Counted from the first letter of the stretch, positions 16,568-25,418 are shown. The stretch is DNA of 64,000 nt from Oscillospiraceae bacterium (GCA_015067835.1 SVLS01000004.1:1-64000), one strand, 5' to 3'. The notes: generated from the letters alone by a model not told the origin. Program-made: numbers and translations.

Positions 16568-17884
16568 TTACACGTTGCCGTTAATCAAGTCTTGAGTAAT
16601 CAAGCGGAAATCTTCTTTCAGTGTTTCCTGTGTCATTTTATAGGCTGCAGAGGCAACCTCAAGATGAGCAGCATATACCGTTGACTCTGTGCGGTGCAAT
16701 ACAAATCTGTTTTCCGCAACCGCCTGCTCCTCACGCTCCTGGCCGGTGAATACATAAAGCGTCATCAACCGCGTCAACTCAGCCCCACTGCCTATGACAG
16801 AAAACTCGTAGCTATTGCCCAACGCTTTAATGGAGACCTTTGTTGCAATCTCCTCGTCAAGCTCTAAATACCAGCCACCGGTAAAGCTGTGATAGGTATA
16901 CTGCTTTTCTACGCGGCGGCCATCCGAATTCATCGAGTACCAGTGAATCAGATACTGACTGCTTGCAGTCTCACCTTCCTGTGGCGGAAGGGCGACCAAA
17001 TCCGGCAGCTCCAAAACACCGTCGTTATCAATATCCGCAGCGAAAACATAGTAGTTGCGCAGCGTCTGCACACTGGTACCGGATTCGCTGGAGAGGCTGA
17101 CATTGGTAAATACACCATCCAATACGGAATAAACATCTGTAATGATGGCGTTCTCACCCACATCGCTGGCAACATAGACAGCCGTCGGTCCGTCCTGCAG
17201 ACGATTAACCATCACCCGTTTGATGTTATCCACCGGCATGGAAAGCGTAACCTGCTGTGAGCGCTCCACTTCCCCGTTTTTCATGGTATAAAGCTCCGCA
17301 ATACCGCGGTCAGCTGCCGTTTCACCGGGGCGCAAAACAAAGAGCTCCTTTTGACCGTCAGCATTCATATCCACGCAGGCAAACCGGGAGTAGTGAGCCG
17401 TCAGAAGCTGCTGCATTTTCCCGTCAACCATAGAGTAGATCGACAGTGGCCGCACAACCTGCTCGCTAACCTGCCTGCCAATCACCAAATCATAGCCTTT
17501 GCCGCCGGCAAATTTGATATACTGCACTTGTTCAAAGGCAAAGCCGTTTCCTTCCAGCTTATCCGTCAGAATATATTTGTCGTCAACACGGCTGAAAATC
17601 AAAACCTTAAGCGGTTTTTCACCACTGCCCTTTGCAAAAACAATGTATTCTTCAATGCCGTCGCCGCTCAAATCTGCCATCTGCACCGGCTGCTGATAGT
17701 CGCCGGAAATTGGAGCGTGATACTCCAGCCCGGCCATTGCGCTGTCTACCGCAGACTGCAAATTCAAATATCCTTCCGACCGCTTCGGCAGGCAGTACAT
17801 CTGGTCAATGGTGAGCATATTACATCCGCTGAGCAAGACAGTTGCCAAGACCAGCAGAAAAATCAGTATTCTTTTACTTTTCAA
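16568..17884 (-). CDS. Lipoprotein with FG-GAP/VCBS-like repeats
   Basis: This 438-residue protein has a signal peptide and lipobox (LLSGC), so it should be anchored on the outer face of the membrane. Repeated calcium-site-like motifs DLSGDGIEE, DMNADGQKE and DIDNDGVLE, spaced along the chain, are typical of FG-GAP/VCBS beta-propellers. I start at TTG 17884 because AAGGGAG lies 9 nt upstream and it puts the signal peptide at the N-terminus. It heads the transcript containing the two-component system, so an accessory sensor role is plausible but not shown. Ligand unknown. Confidence 0.8.
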   Translation of the reverse strand: MKSKRILIFLLVLATVLLSGCNMLTIDQMYCLPKRSEGYLNLQSAVDSAMAGLEYHAPISGDYQQPVQMADLSGDGIEEYIVFAKGSGEKPLKVLIFSRVDDKYILTDKLEGNGFAFEQVQYIKFAGGKGYDLVIGRQVSEQVVRPLSIYSMVDGKMQQLLTAHYSRFACVDMNADGQKELFVLRPGETAADRGIAELYTMKNGEVERSQQVTLSMPVDNIKRVMVNRLQDGPTAVYVASDVGENAIITDVYSVLDGVFTNVSLSSESGTSVQTLRNYYVFAADIDNDGVLELPDLVALPPQEGETASSQYLIHWYSMNSDGRRVEKQYTYHSFTGGWYLELDEEIATKVSIKALGNSYEFSVIGSGAELTRLMTLYVFTGQEREEQAVAENRFVLHRTESTVYAAHLEVASAAYKMTQETLKEDFRLITQDLINGNV

Positions 17885-17908
17885 GGAACCATCTCCCTTC
17901 AACGGTTT

Positions 17909-17937
17909 ATTATAACATAGTTTCTACGGATTGGAAA
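17909..17937 (-). promoter_or_regulatory. Promoter at the head of the lipoprotein-to-pgsA cluster
   Basis: On the minus strand TTTCCA (17937-17932), 17 bp, TATAAT (17914-17909) with a TGT extension. It fits between the dnaE stop and the lipoprotein start. It may drive all nine genes down to pgsA, as no internal terminator is visible. Confidence 0.65.
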
Positions 17938-17938
17938 G

Positions 17939-20900
17939 CTATTTCAGCACAACATTGTCCTGACCGAGGACATTTACCAATTCCTGTATCATCCTGCTGT
18001 CAAAAGAGGCCATAGTACCCCGTCGTTGCCGGGTGTCCGCAAAGAACAATACGACTTGCCCACTGCCCGGGAACATATTCAAAATTGCCTTTACCTTTTG
18101 ATAATTGGCGTCATTCTCCCCCTGAAGCTGAAGGTAAAGCTTACCGGCAGCCACAGGCGGTGCAACCGGTTCAGGCTCCGGTTCAACAGGAATCGCCTCG
18201 TTGGAATAATCCGATATCGGTCTTGCCCGATTGATGACAATCTGGGGTTCCTTCTCATCCCGGATAGACAACCTGCCGGTAATCACAACCGGGCTGTTTT
18301 CACGAAGATAACCGCCATATTGGGTTAAAACATTGGAAAACGCCAGCATTTCAATGGATGCTGTGTCATCCTCCACCGTTACATAGGCCATCATCGAATT
18401 ATTCCGGGTTGTCTTCATTTTTACAGTCTGGACAATACCTGCTACGCTGACGATGGAATCATCATGATAAGGATTATCCTCCCCTGTTAAAACACCGATG
18501 GGAACCACGTGCGTGTTCTTCAGCAAACTGCGATAATCATCCATAGGATGTCCGGAAATATAGATTCCGGTTGTTTCCTTTTCCATCATCATTCTGTCCG
18601 CCCGGCTCAGCTCCGGCAAGGAAGGAATGGGAATGGCTGCCGCTTTATCGCTTTCCTCCAGCATCGCAAACATACCCATCTGACCGTCCAGATTCTTCTT
18701 TCTGGAGCTGGAAACGCTGTCCATCATACTGTCGTAAACCGCCAGCAGCTCGCTGCGGTGATGCCCAAAGCAATCCAGCGCACCGCATTTAATGAAATTT
18801 TCAACTGCACGCTTATTCAGTTCACCCTCACCCATCCGTTGAAGAAAATCTTCCATGGAACGGAACGGACCGTCCGCATTGCGCTTCGCAGAAATCGTCC
18901 GAATGAGACCGCGACCGACATTTTTTACCGCGCCGAGGCCAAAACGAATTCCGTTACCCTCCACAGTAAAGTGGTCGTCAGAATGATTGATATCCGGCGG
19001 AAGCACGGCAATTCCCATCTCCTTACACTCTGCAATGTATCCGGAGATTTTCGATGCAGAATCAAGCACAGAGGTCATTAAGGCCGCCATATACTGATGG
19101 GGATAGTGACACTTCAAATACGCTGTCTGATAGGAAACAACGGCATAGCAGACTGCGTGTGCCTTGTTAAAGGCATAATTCGCAAAATCAACAATCTCAT
19201 CATAGATGGACTGTGCAGCTGTCTCTGAGACACCGTTGGCAACAGCACCGGGGATGCCCTGCGCCTTGTCGCCATAGACAAAAACCTTTCGCTCTGCCTC
19301 GATAACCTTCATCTTTTTCTTGGAAATCGCACGGCGAATATTGTCCGCCTGTCCCATAGTGTAACCGCCCAGAGCCTGGAAAATCGCAATCACCTGCTCC
19401 TGATACACGATACAGCCGTAGGTCACTTTCAAAATCGGCTCCAAAAGCGGTGTTTTATATCGAATCTTACGGGGATCCTGCTTGTTGGCGATGAACATTG
19501 GGATGGAGTCCATGGGGCCCGGGCGGTATAGCGCCACGATAGCCGTCAAATCTTCGATGGAGGTGGGCTGCATATTCACGCAAACACCGGTAATACCTGC
19601 AGATTCCAGCTGGAAAACGCCCTGGGTTTTTCCTTCTGCAAGCATTGCAAAGGTTGCAGGATCATTATCCGGCACTGCATCAATCCGGAATTCAGGATTT
19701 TGCTTCTGAATCTCCGTTTGAGCGTCCTTAATAACCGTCAGGTTGCGAAGACCCAAAAAGTCCATTTTCAGAAGTCCCAGTTCCTCAATGGTGGTCATCG
19801 TATACTGAGTAACGATGGTATCGTCATTTCTGGAAAGTGGGACATAGGTATCGACCGGATCTGCGGTAATCACCACGCCGGCAGCGTGGGTAGATGTATT
19901 TCTGGGCATACCCTCCAGATCCATCGCGGTGTCAATCAGCTTTCTGACACGCTCATCCCCATCGTACATTTCTTTCAGCTTTGGATTGGCGTCCATCGCC
20001 TCCTGAAGAGTCCGTACCGTACCGGGAACCAGCTTTGCGACCACATCCGTCTCTGCATAGGAGAAGTTCAGTGCGCGACCTACATCACGAATTGCACCCC
20101 TCGCTGCCATAGTGCCGAAGGTGGCAATCTGCGCAACATGGTCAGCGCCATATTTACTCATAACATACTCAATAACCTCGCCACGGCGCTCTTGACAGAA
20201 GTCCGTATCAAAGTCAGGCATACTGACACGCTCCGGGTTGAGAAAACGCTCGAAAATGAGGGCATACTGCATCGGGTCAACCTCGGTAATATGCAGGCAG
20301 TACGCCACAATGGAAGCTGCACCGGAGCCACGGCCGGGGCCAACCGGTATTCCCTGTTCCTTGGCATAGCGGATAAAATCCCAGACGATAAGATAGTAGT
20401 TAACATATCCCATTCGGCTGATGATGCCAATTTCATACTCCAGCCGTTCTTTGTATTCCTCCGGCGGATTTTCATACCGCTCCTTAAAGCCATCATAGCA
20501 CAGCTGGCGGAAGTAATCCTCATTGGAAATACCTTCCGGCACTGGGAACGACGGCAAATGATACTCGTGGAAGGTAAATTCCAAGTTGCACATTTCGGCA
20601 ATTTTTGTGGTATTTTCAAAGGCATCCTCAACATTGGGGAACAGCTGTCGCATCTGCTCCTCACTTTTCAGATAGAATTCCTCCGTTTGGAACTTCATCC
20701 GGTTTGTGTCATCCACAGTTTTTCCGGTCTGAATACACAGCAGAACATCCTGCATTGCCGCATCTTCTTTGCGAAGATAATGGGCATCATTGGAAACAAT
20801 CAACGGCAGACCGGTCTCACGGACAAGACGCTGAACACCTTGATTGACCGTGATTTGTTCTTCAATGCCGTGATCCTGCAGCTCCAGATAGAAATGCTCC

Positions 20901-21400
20901 GGTCCGAAAATCTCAGAGAGCTTGAGGGCATAGTCCTTGGCCGCATTGTAATCTTCCTCTAAAAGATGCTGAGCAACCGCACCGGCAAGACAAGCAGAGG
21001 TAGCAATCAAACCCTCATGGTACTGGGAAAGCAATTCCAGATCCACTCTGGGCTTGCCATAGAAACCGTTGGTAAAAGCCTCAGAAACCAGCTTGCACAG
21101 GTTTTCATAGCCCTTGCGGTTCTCACATAACAGCACCAAGTGATACGGATCATTGTCAATGCCATGCACCCGATCCTCCATGCGGCGGCGGGACACATAT
21201 ACTTCACAGCCGATAATCGGCTTAATACCGGCAGCTTTTGCCGCCTTGTAAAAATCGATACAGCCATACATCACGCCGTGGTCGGTAATGGCAATGGCAG
21301 TTTGCCCCAATTCCTTGACCCGTTCCATCATCCTGTCAATACGGCAAGCACCGTCCAGGAGGCTATATTCGGTATGCACGTGAAGATGTACAAAACTCAT
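17939..21400 (-). CDS. dnaE: DNA polymerase III alpha subunit DnaE
   Basis: This 1153-residue replicative polymerase has an N-terminal PHP domain (HLHVHTEYSLLDGA, residues 5-18), the palm with catalytic PDFDTDF (395-401), a helix-hairpin-helix region, and an OB fold near residue 1000 (IVSVAGIVQTVKMKTTRNN). In Firmicutes DnaE extends primers and hands over to PolC, which is also encoded in this window (50765-55078). GGAGG precedes the ATG, which overlaps the whiA stop. A short C-terminal tau-binding-like region ends the protein. Confidence 0.96.
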   Translation of the reverse strand: MSFVHLHVHTEYSLLDGACRIDRMMERVKELGQTAIAITDHGVMYGCIDFYKAAKAAGIKPIIGCEVYVSRRRMEDRVHGIDNDPYHLVLLCENRKGYENLCKLVSEAFTNGFYGKPRVDLELLSQYHEGLIATSACLAGAVAQHLLEEDYNAAKDYALKLSEIFGPEHFYLELQDHGIEEQITVNQGVQRLVRETGLPLIVSNDAHYLRKEDAAMQDVLLCIQTGKTVDDTNRMKFQTEEFYLKSEEQMRQLFPNVEDAFENTTKIAEMCNLEFTFHEYHLPSFPVPEGISNEDYFRQLCYDGFKERYENPPEEYKERLEYEIGIISRMGYVNYYLIVWDFIRYAKEQGIPVGPGRGSGAASIVAYCLHITEVDPMQYALIFERFLNPERVSMPDFDTDFCQERRGEVIEYVMSKYGADHVAQIATFGTMAARGAIRDVGRALNFSYAETDVVAKLVPGTVRTLQEAMDANPKLKEMYDGDERVRKLIDTAMDLEGMPRNTSTHAAGVVITADPVDTYVPLSRNDDTIVTQYTMTTIEELGLLKMDFLGLRNLTVIKDAQTEIQKQNPEFRIDAVPDNDPATFAMLAEGKTQGVFQLESAGITGVCVNMQPTSIEDLTAIVALYRPGPMDSIPMFIANKQDPRKIRYKTPLLEPILKVTYGCIVYQEQVIAIFQALGGYTMGQADNIRRAISKKKMKVIEAERKVFVYGDKAQGIPGAVANGVSETAAQSIYDEIVDFANYAFNKAHAVCYAVVSYQTAYLKCHYPHQYMAALMTSVLDSASKISGYIAECKEMGIAVLPPDINHSDDHFTVEGNGIRFGLGAVKNVGRGLIRTISAKRNADGPFRSMEDFLQRMGEGELNKRAVENFIKCGALDCFGHHRSELLAVYDSMMDSVSSSRKKNLDGQMGMFAMLEESDKAAAIPIPSLPELSRADRMMMEKETTGIYISGHPMDDYRSLLKNTHVVPIGVLTGEDNPYHDDSIVSVAGIVQTVKMKTTRNNSMMAYVTVEDDTASIEMLAFSNVLTQYGGYLRENSPVVITGRLSIRDEKEPQIVINRARPISDYSNEAIPVEPEPEPVAPPVAAGKLYLQLQGENDANYQKVKAILNMFPGSGQVVLFFADTRQRRGTMASFDSRMIQELVNVLGQDNVVLK

Positions 21401-22311
21401 AAAGAGGCCTCCTTCGCAATTTCTACCATACGCTTCAGGCGGTGATTCATCGCAGGCTTCGTAATAGCCGGAACCATCATCGCAGCCAGCTCTGTCAAGG
21501 AGGCCTCCGGATTCTGCTCCCGGGCTTCCACCGCCTGCTGGATTTTAATCGGCAGGCTGGACACCATCCCCCGCTCCCGCAAAATGCGTATCGCCGCCAG
21601 CTGCTCCTGTGCCGCCTCAACCACTTTGGATGTATTAGCATCATCGCAGTTGCATCTGCGGTTTACTTTATTGTTCAATTCCTTCTCAAGACGGGCTTCC
21701 ATAATTCCCATTGCAGAAATCGGTGCGCCTAAAAAGGTCAGGAAATCGGAAATCAGCTCACTTTGCTTCAAATACAAAACCTGACCGCCGCCCCGAACTG
21801 CAGTTTTGGGAGAGAAATCCATAATTTCCCGCATCAAAACATCGGTCTCCCGGGCGACACTTTTATGGGTCGTGGTGATTTCCAGATGATAGCCCTTGGC
21901 AGGATCTGTTACGCTGCCGCCGGCCAAAAAAGCCCCACGCAGGAACGAGGCTTTACAGCAATCATCCTCCACCACCGGTAGATTCAAATGCAGTGCCAGC
22001 GTATCGTGCATATCGAAGCCGTATTCTCCCATAATCACAGCCAGCTTTTCCGGCTGTAAAATCTGGAAATTCTGCTTCCCGGACATTCCCTCCTCCGGCA
22101 AGACATCGAAATTCAGGCCAAAGGCTTTTCGAAACAGCTTGGGCAAGCGAAGGGCAAATTCCTTACTTTCCGTAATGATTTTTACACCATTTTGACTAAA
22201 ACTATTACAAAACAGCAGAATTCCAAAGCATTCTGCCAATGCGCAACATCTTTTTTGCGGAAGCGTACGGCACATCTCCGCTTTTGCAGTACTGGAAAAA
22301 GAGGCAACCAT
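21397..22311 (-). CDS. whiA: DNA-binding protein WhiA
   Basis: This 304-residue protein combines two LAGLIDADG-homing-endonuclease-like domains (GAFLAGGSVTDPAKGYHLEI near residue 125) with a C-terminal helix-turn-helix (LTELAAMMVPAITKPAMNHRLKRM near 275). It is linked to cell division and chromosome segregation in Firmicutes and to sporulation in Actinobacteria. The N-terminus MVASFSSTAKAEMCR is family-like, and GGAGG lies 8 nt upstream. It overlaps dnaE by 4 nt. The usual neighbours rapZ and yvcK are missing between murB and whiA. Confidence 0.93.
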   Translation of the reverse strand: MVASFSSTAKAEMCRTLPQKRCCALAECFGILLFCNSFSQNGVKIITESKEFALRLPKLFRKAFGLNFDVLPEEGMSGKQNFQILQPEKLAVIMGEYGFDMHDTLALHLNLPVVEDDCCKASFLRGAFLAGGSVTDPAKGYHLEITTTHKSVARETDVLMREIMDFSPKTAVRGGGQVLYLKQSELISDFLTFLGAPISAMGIMEARLEKELNNKVNRRCNCDDANTSKVVEAAQEQLAAIRILRERGMVSSLPIKIQQAVEAREQNPEASLTELAAMMVPAITKPAMNHRLKRMVEIAKEASL

Positions 22312-22329
22312 TGCTTCCCTCCTATCTCT

Positions 22330-23241
22330 TTACCAAATCCTGATTTCAGGCTCTAACTGTACTTCAAACTTTTCATAAACACGATCAGCAACCTGCTTAA
22401 GCAGCGTTCTGACATCTTTGGCAGTCGCATTTCCCAAATTCACCGCAAAACCGGCATGCTTTGTAGAAATTGCAGCATCACCCACGCGGAAGCCACGCAG
22501 ACCGGTCTGGTCAATCATTGCCGCCGCATACCCAGTTGCAGGCCGCTTAAAGGCTGATCCTGCAGAAGGCAAATCCAAAGGCTGGGAGGCAGAACGCTTT
22601 GCCATCAGCTCTTTCATTGTTGCTTTGATCTCAGCTTCCTCCTTAGGAACGAGGCGGAATGTTGCACTGATGACAATGCCGCCCGATTCTTCCAAAATGC
22701 TGTGACGATAGGAAAACTGCATTTTCTCCGCAGAATAAACGGTAATATCACCGGCTTCGTCCATCACTTCAACCTCGCAGCATACCTGACAGATTTCGCC
22801 GCCATAAGCGCCGGCATTCATATAAACACCGCCGCCAACTGTGCCCGGGATACCATGTGCAAACTCCAGCCCGGATAATCCAAGATTCGCCGCAAAAATG
22901 GCGGCACGGGTCATTGTGACGCCGGCGGCAACCCGAATATGGGTTGCATCCAGGTGCTCCATTCCGTCCAGACAGTCCTTCAGGCAAATCACCAGGCGAT
23001 CCAATCCTTCATCGGGTGCCAGCACATTGGTTCCAGCTCCCAAAATTACAGGCGTGATGTCTAACTGCCTGCAAACCTTCAGAATATCCGAAAGCTGCTG
23101 TGCAGAATTGGGAAATGCCATCACACTTGCAGCACCACCGATACGGAAAGAGGTATGCTTTGAAAGAAGTTCCTGAAAACGAAGCTCAATATGGGGTAAT
23201 AAATCAGCGATTTTTTGCTGAAAAGCCGCAAAATCTGTCAT
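22330..23241 (-). CDS. murB: UDP-N-acetylenolpyruvoylglucosamine reductase MurB
   Basis: This 303-residue FAD enzyme reduces enolpyruvyl-UDP-GlcNAc to UDP-MurNAc in peptidoglycan synthesis. It has HTSFRIGGAA (about 29-38), the FAD-binding VILGAGTNVLAPDEG, GIPGTVGGGVYMNAGAYGGE (about 130-149), and the proton-donor serine in PSAGSAFKRP (about 227-236), followed by a C-terminal Glu (EPEIRIW). It is first in the murB-whiA-dnaE operon with its own promoter. Confidence 0.95.
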   Translation of the reverse strand: MTDFAAFQQKIADLLPHIELRFQELLSKHTSFRIGGAASVMAFPNSAQQLSDILKVCRQLDITPVILGAGTNVLAPDEGLDRLVICLKDCLDGMEHLDATHIRVAAGVTMTRAAIFAANLGLSGLEFAHGIPGTVGGGVYMNAGAYGGEICQVCCEVEVMDEAGDITVYSAEKMQFSYRHSILEESGGIVISATFRLVPKEEAEIKATMKELMAKRSASQPLDLPSAGSAFKRPATGYAAAMIDQTGLRGFRVGDAAISTKHAGFAVNLGNATAKDVRTLLKQVADRVYEKFEVQLEPEIRIW

Positions 23242-23269
23242 AAACGCCTCCGGGTGTATGATTGTTTAC

Positions 23270-23298
23270 AGTATATCATACTTGTAACTTTTTTGCAA
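23270..23298 (-). promoter_or_regulatory. Promoter of murB-whiA-dnaE
   Basis: On the minus strand TTGCAA (23298-23293), 17 bp, TATACT (23275-23270), about 30 bp before the murB start. Confidence 0.75.
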
Positions 23299-23360
23299 TC
23301 ATTCCGGGGATATTTTTTCTACTTTCAAGATAGAATAATCCCATCGAATTTTCCACCAAT

Positions 23361-23392
23361 AAAAGAAAAAACGAGCGGCCGTCGCCGCTCGT
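23361..23392 (-). terminator. Terminator after the polyferredoxin gene
   Basis: On the minus strand ACGAGCGGC and GCCGCTCGT form a 9-bp stem with a GACG loop (23392-23371), followed by TTTTTTC. It lies 11 nt after the ferredoxin stop. Confidence 0.85.
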
Positions 23393-23403
23393 TATATAAC
23401 CCA

Positions 23404-23790
23404 TTATTTTTCTACGATTTCCAGAATTTCCATGGGGCAGGCCTTGACACAAATACCGCAAGCGATGCACTTGGAGGCGGTGCTTTCTTCCTTCAGCACC
23501 ATCACCTTCATAGGACAGGCTTCTACGCACTTGCCACAGGAAACACACAGCTTCTTATTAATCATATACACACCGGTCTTCGGATTCTGGGTAATGGCGC
23601 CGTGCTCACAGGCCTTCTCGCACTTTCCGCACTGAATGCAGGTCATCGGCTTTGCACCGCTGCCCTTTGCAACAATCTGAATGCAGGAATAATCCGGGTT
23701 GAATTCCTTATAGAACGCATTAGAGCAGGCACGGACGCATTCCAGACACGCCATACACTCCGTACCCTTTTTAACCATCAGTTTTTTCAT
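23404..23790 (-). CDS. Polyferredoxin with four [4Fe-4S] motifs
   Basis: This 128-residue protein carries four CxxCxxCxxxC clusters: CMACLECVRAC, CIQCGKCEKAC, CVSCGKCVEAC and CIACGICVKAC. The pattern is that of electron-transfer subunits of the HycB/CooF/DMSO-reductase B type or of stand-alone clostridial ferredoxins. No partner enzyme is nearby and it has its own promoter and terminator, so it is probably a free electron carrier. The start at ATG 23790 has AAGGAG upstream. Confidence 0.88.
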   Translation of the reverse strand: MKKLMVKKGTECMACLECVRACSNAFYKEFNPDYSCIQIVAKGSGAKPMTCIQCGKCEKACEHGAITQNPKTGVYMINKKLCVSCGKCVEACPMKVMVLKEESTASKCIACGICVKACPMEILEIVEK

Positions 23791-23829
23791 AATTGGAAAA
23801 TCTCCTTTATGTAAATCATTATCTATGTC

Positions 23830-23857
23830 ATTATAACGCATTTTTTAAAAATAGCAA
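23830..23857 (-). promoter_or_regulatory. Promoter of the polyferredoxin gene
   Basis: On the minus strand TTGCTA (23857-23852), 16 bp, TATAAT (23835-23830). The -10 is a perfect match; the start codon is at 23790. Confidence 0.65.
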
Positions 23858-23958
23858 TGCAAAAGATTGAAATTTGGAAAAAAGGGAAATTTTTTCCAGT
23901 CTAAACCCGAATCAAGAGGCAATACTATAAGTGTACTTTGAAAAAGGGAGGTTTTAAA

Positions 23959-24219
23959 ATGAAAAAATTTGCAATTCTTGCATTGAGCTTTATCCTCAGC
24001 ATTGGCCTGATGACCGCTTGCCGTGGCGGCAATGTACAGGAATCCAGCGATCCCACCACAAAGCCCACCACTGCACCGACGACAGCGCCGACAACCGCTC
24101 CGACTACCGCTCCCACCACCGAGCCTACCAAGCCCTCGGATGGGATGCTGGAAGATGGAAAGATTGACGGCAACGGCGATGCCGGTCAAAAGGGACGCGG
24201 GATGCTGGGGCTCTCTTAA
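23959..24219 (+). CDS. Small lipoprotein with a Thr/Pro-rich repeat stalk
   Basis: This 86-residue protein has a signal peptide ending in the lipobox-like LMTAC (Cys at about residue 22), a stalk of PTTA/PTTE-type tetrapeptide repeats (about residues 33-56) and a polar end with GDAGQKG. GGGAGG lies 7 nt upstream of the ATG. It resembles YhaN/YgdI-like short secreted clostridial lipoproteins only in general layout; I do not recognise a family. The repeat stalk would span the cell wall and could be O-glycosylated. It ends just before a short hairpin. Confidence 0.75.
   Translation: MKKFAILALSFILSIGLMTACRGGNVQESSDPTTKPTTAPTTAPTTAPTTAPTTEPTKPSDGMLEDGKIDGNGDAGQKGRGMLGLS
24055..24132 (+). repeat. 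12-bp tandem repeat encoding PTTA units
   Basis: Imperfect 12-bp units encode Pro-Thr-Thr-Ala/Lys/Glu about six times within the small lipoprotein. Wobble positions differ between copies, so the repeat is kept at the protein level rather than as a recent DNA expansion. Confidence 0.75.
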
Positions 24220-24220
24220 C

Positions 24221-24238
24221 GGTCAGGCTCGCCTGACC
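24221..24238. other. Short hairpin between convergent genes
   Basis: GGTCAGG and CCTGACC form a 7-bp stem with a CTCG tetraloop, 2 nt after the lipoprotein stop. There is no U run on the plus strand, so it is a weak terminator candidate or a 3' end stabiliser. Confidence 0.45.
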
Positions 24239-24246
24239 TACATAGC

Positions 24247-25122
24247 TTACAGAATGGTGATATAGCGAAGCAGATTCTTCCGAATTCGTTCAATTTCCTG
24301 CAATGCTGCATCGGTATAGGATATACCGCTTGCACCCTCATCCGCCTTCCAGGCGGCTGTAATCAGCGGTCCGGCAGAAATAGCAGCACCATAGCCCAAA
24401 CGGTCAAAAGCATAGCTGCAATTCTTTACATTTCCGCTGGGATAATCCAGCCCATCCACCAAAAGGAAAATATGCTTATACTGCCCTCTCAGATTCCGCA
24501 AACTATCCGGCGAACCCGCGCTGGCAACAGCGCAAATACGGGAATATCCGCACTTCGTCAAAATCGGATCAGCAAAACGGTTGACCAGTTCTGCTGCTGC
24601 GCCGTGAACAAGCCGTTTGCCGGTCAGCAAATCCTGAAGCTCCGAAGCAGACTTATTGGCAGAACGAACAACCACATACAGATCCTTCTCCCCTTTTGCA
24701 CAAGCCGGAACAAAGGGCTTGATACTGTCGCTGCCGATGTAGGGGCTGATGATCATACCATCACAGGGGTACGCATCATTTTCAAGCAAGGAAGCTGCCC
24801 GGTCAGCACACCAGGGGGAAAGAATTTGCGGACCGTCCAGCAGTCGATAAAGCCCCAACTCACCAGCGCGCTTCAGAAGCTTTGACAGATTCTCAAGGCC
24901 TTCTGCGCCCAGCAGAGCAAATTCATCGAAGGAAAAACGCACACCGGGCACTACCGGTGCAACCGCTTCCAGAATTTCCCCGCAGAACCGAAAATATGCC
25001 TTAGAGTAGCTTCCCTCCTGTTCCAGCAGATGAGGCGGAAGCAGCTCTTCCTTCATACACAAATCAACAATAACGGGACATTTTAGCTTTCTGATTTTTT
25101 CGTGAAGCAAATCAATGGACAT
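24247..25122 (-). CDS. Degenerate orotidine-5'-phosphate decarboxylase (PyrF-2)-like protein
   Basis: This 291-residue protein follows the long-form OMP decarboxylase fold: MSIDLLHEKIRKLKCPVIVDL at the N-terminus, VPGVRFSFDEFALLGAEGL near residue 60, PYIGSDSIKPF near 128 (family: NPYLGxDSxxPF), VVRSANKSASELQDL near 150 (family: VRTSNPG) and an SPDSLRNLRGQY segment near 205. The catalytic DxKRGD motif, expected near residue 93, is replaced by LLDGPQIL, with no Lys in the right place. So it should not decarboxylate OMP. A regulatory or different catalytic role is possible. It has its own promoter; no pyrimidine genes are nearby. Confidence 0.65.
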   Translation of the reverse strand: MSIDLLHEKIRKLKCPVIVDLCMKEELLPPHLLEQEGSYSKAYFRFCGEILEAVAPVVPGVRFSFDEFALLGAEGLENLSKLLKRAGELGLYRLLDGPQILSPWCADRAASLLENDAYPCDGMIISPYIGSDSIKPFVPACAKGEKDLYVVVRSANKSASELQDLLTGKRLVHGAAAELVNRFADPILTKCGYSRICAVASAGSPDSLRNLRGQYKHIFLLVDGLDYPSGNVKNCSYAFDRLGYGAAISAGPLITAAWKADEGASGISYTDAALQEIERIRKNLLRYITIL

Positions 25123-25146
25123 TCTGTCACTCCCCTTCTTTTTTAT

Positions 25147-25175
25147 ATTATATCACATTAAAAATCTATCGACAA
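25147..25175 (-). promoter_or_regulatory. Promoter of the PyrF-like gene
   Basis: On the minus strand TTGTCG (25175-25170), 17 bp, TATAAT (25152-25147), 25 bp before the start codon. Confidence 0.75.
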
Positions 25176-25241
25176 GCCTGAATTTTACCATCTTTATGTC
25201 CTTCGCATTGGGTTATACTATAAGCGAAGGGAGGGATAAAA

Positions 25242-25418
25242 ATGAGTGCAAAAGGATGGTTGTTGTCGATGGGACTTGGCGCGGCAGTTGGTGCCGTGGC
25301 CGTTATGATGCTGCCGCAGCAAAGCACAGCGCGTAAGCTTGCGAATCAGGCAGCAGATAAGGTTGAAAATGTGGCACATCAGCTTGCTGATAAGATGATG
25401 TCGGAAACTGAAATGTAA
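25242..25418 (+). CDS. Small YtxH-like membrane protein
   Basis: This 58-residue protein has one Gly/Ala-rich hydrophobic segment (about residues 6-24, GLGAAVGAVAVMML) followed by a charged amphipathic tail with ADKVENVAHQLADKMM. GGGAGG precedes the ATG by 7 nt and TATACT lies further upstream. The layout is like YtxH/gas-vesicle-like small proteins, but the function is unknown. A bidirectional terminator follows directly. Confidence 0.65.
   Translation: MSAKGWLLSMGLGAAVGAVAVMMLPQQSTARKLANQAADKVENVAHQLADKMMSETEM

Noticed and set aside
24055..24132. CRISPR-like repeat
   Set aside because: The units are 12 bp, contiguous, in frame and inside a lipoprotein gene; there are no spacers and no cas genes.
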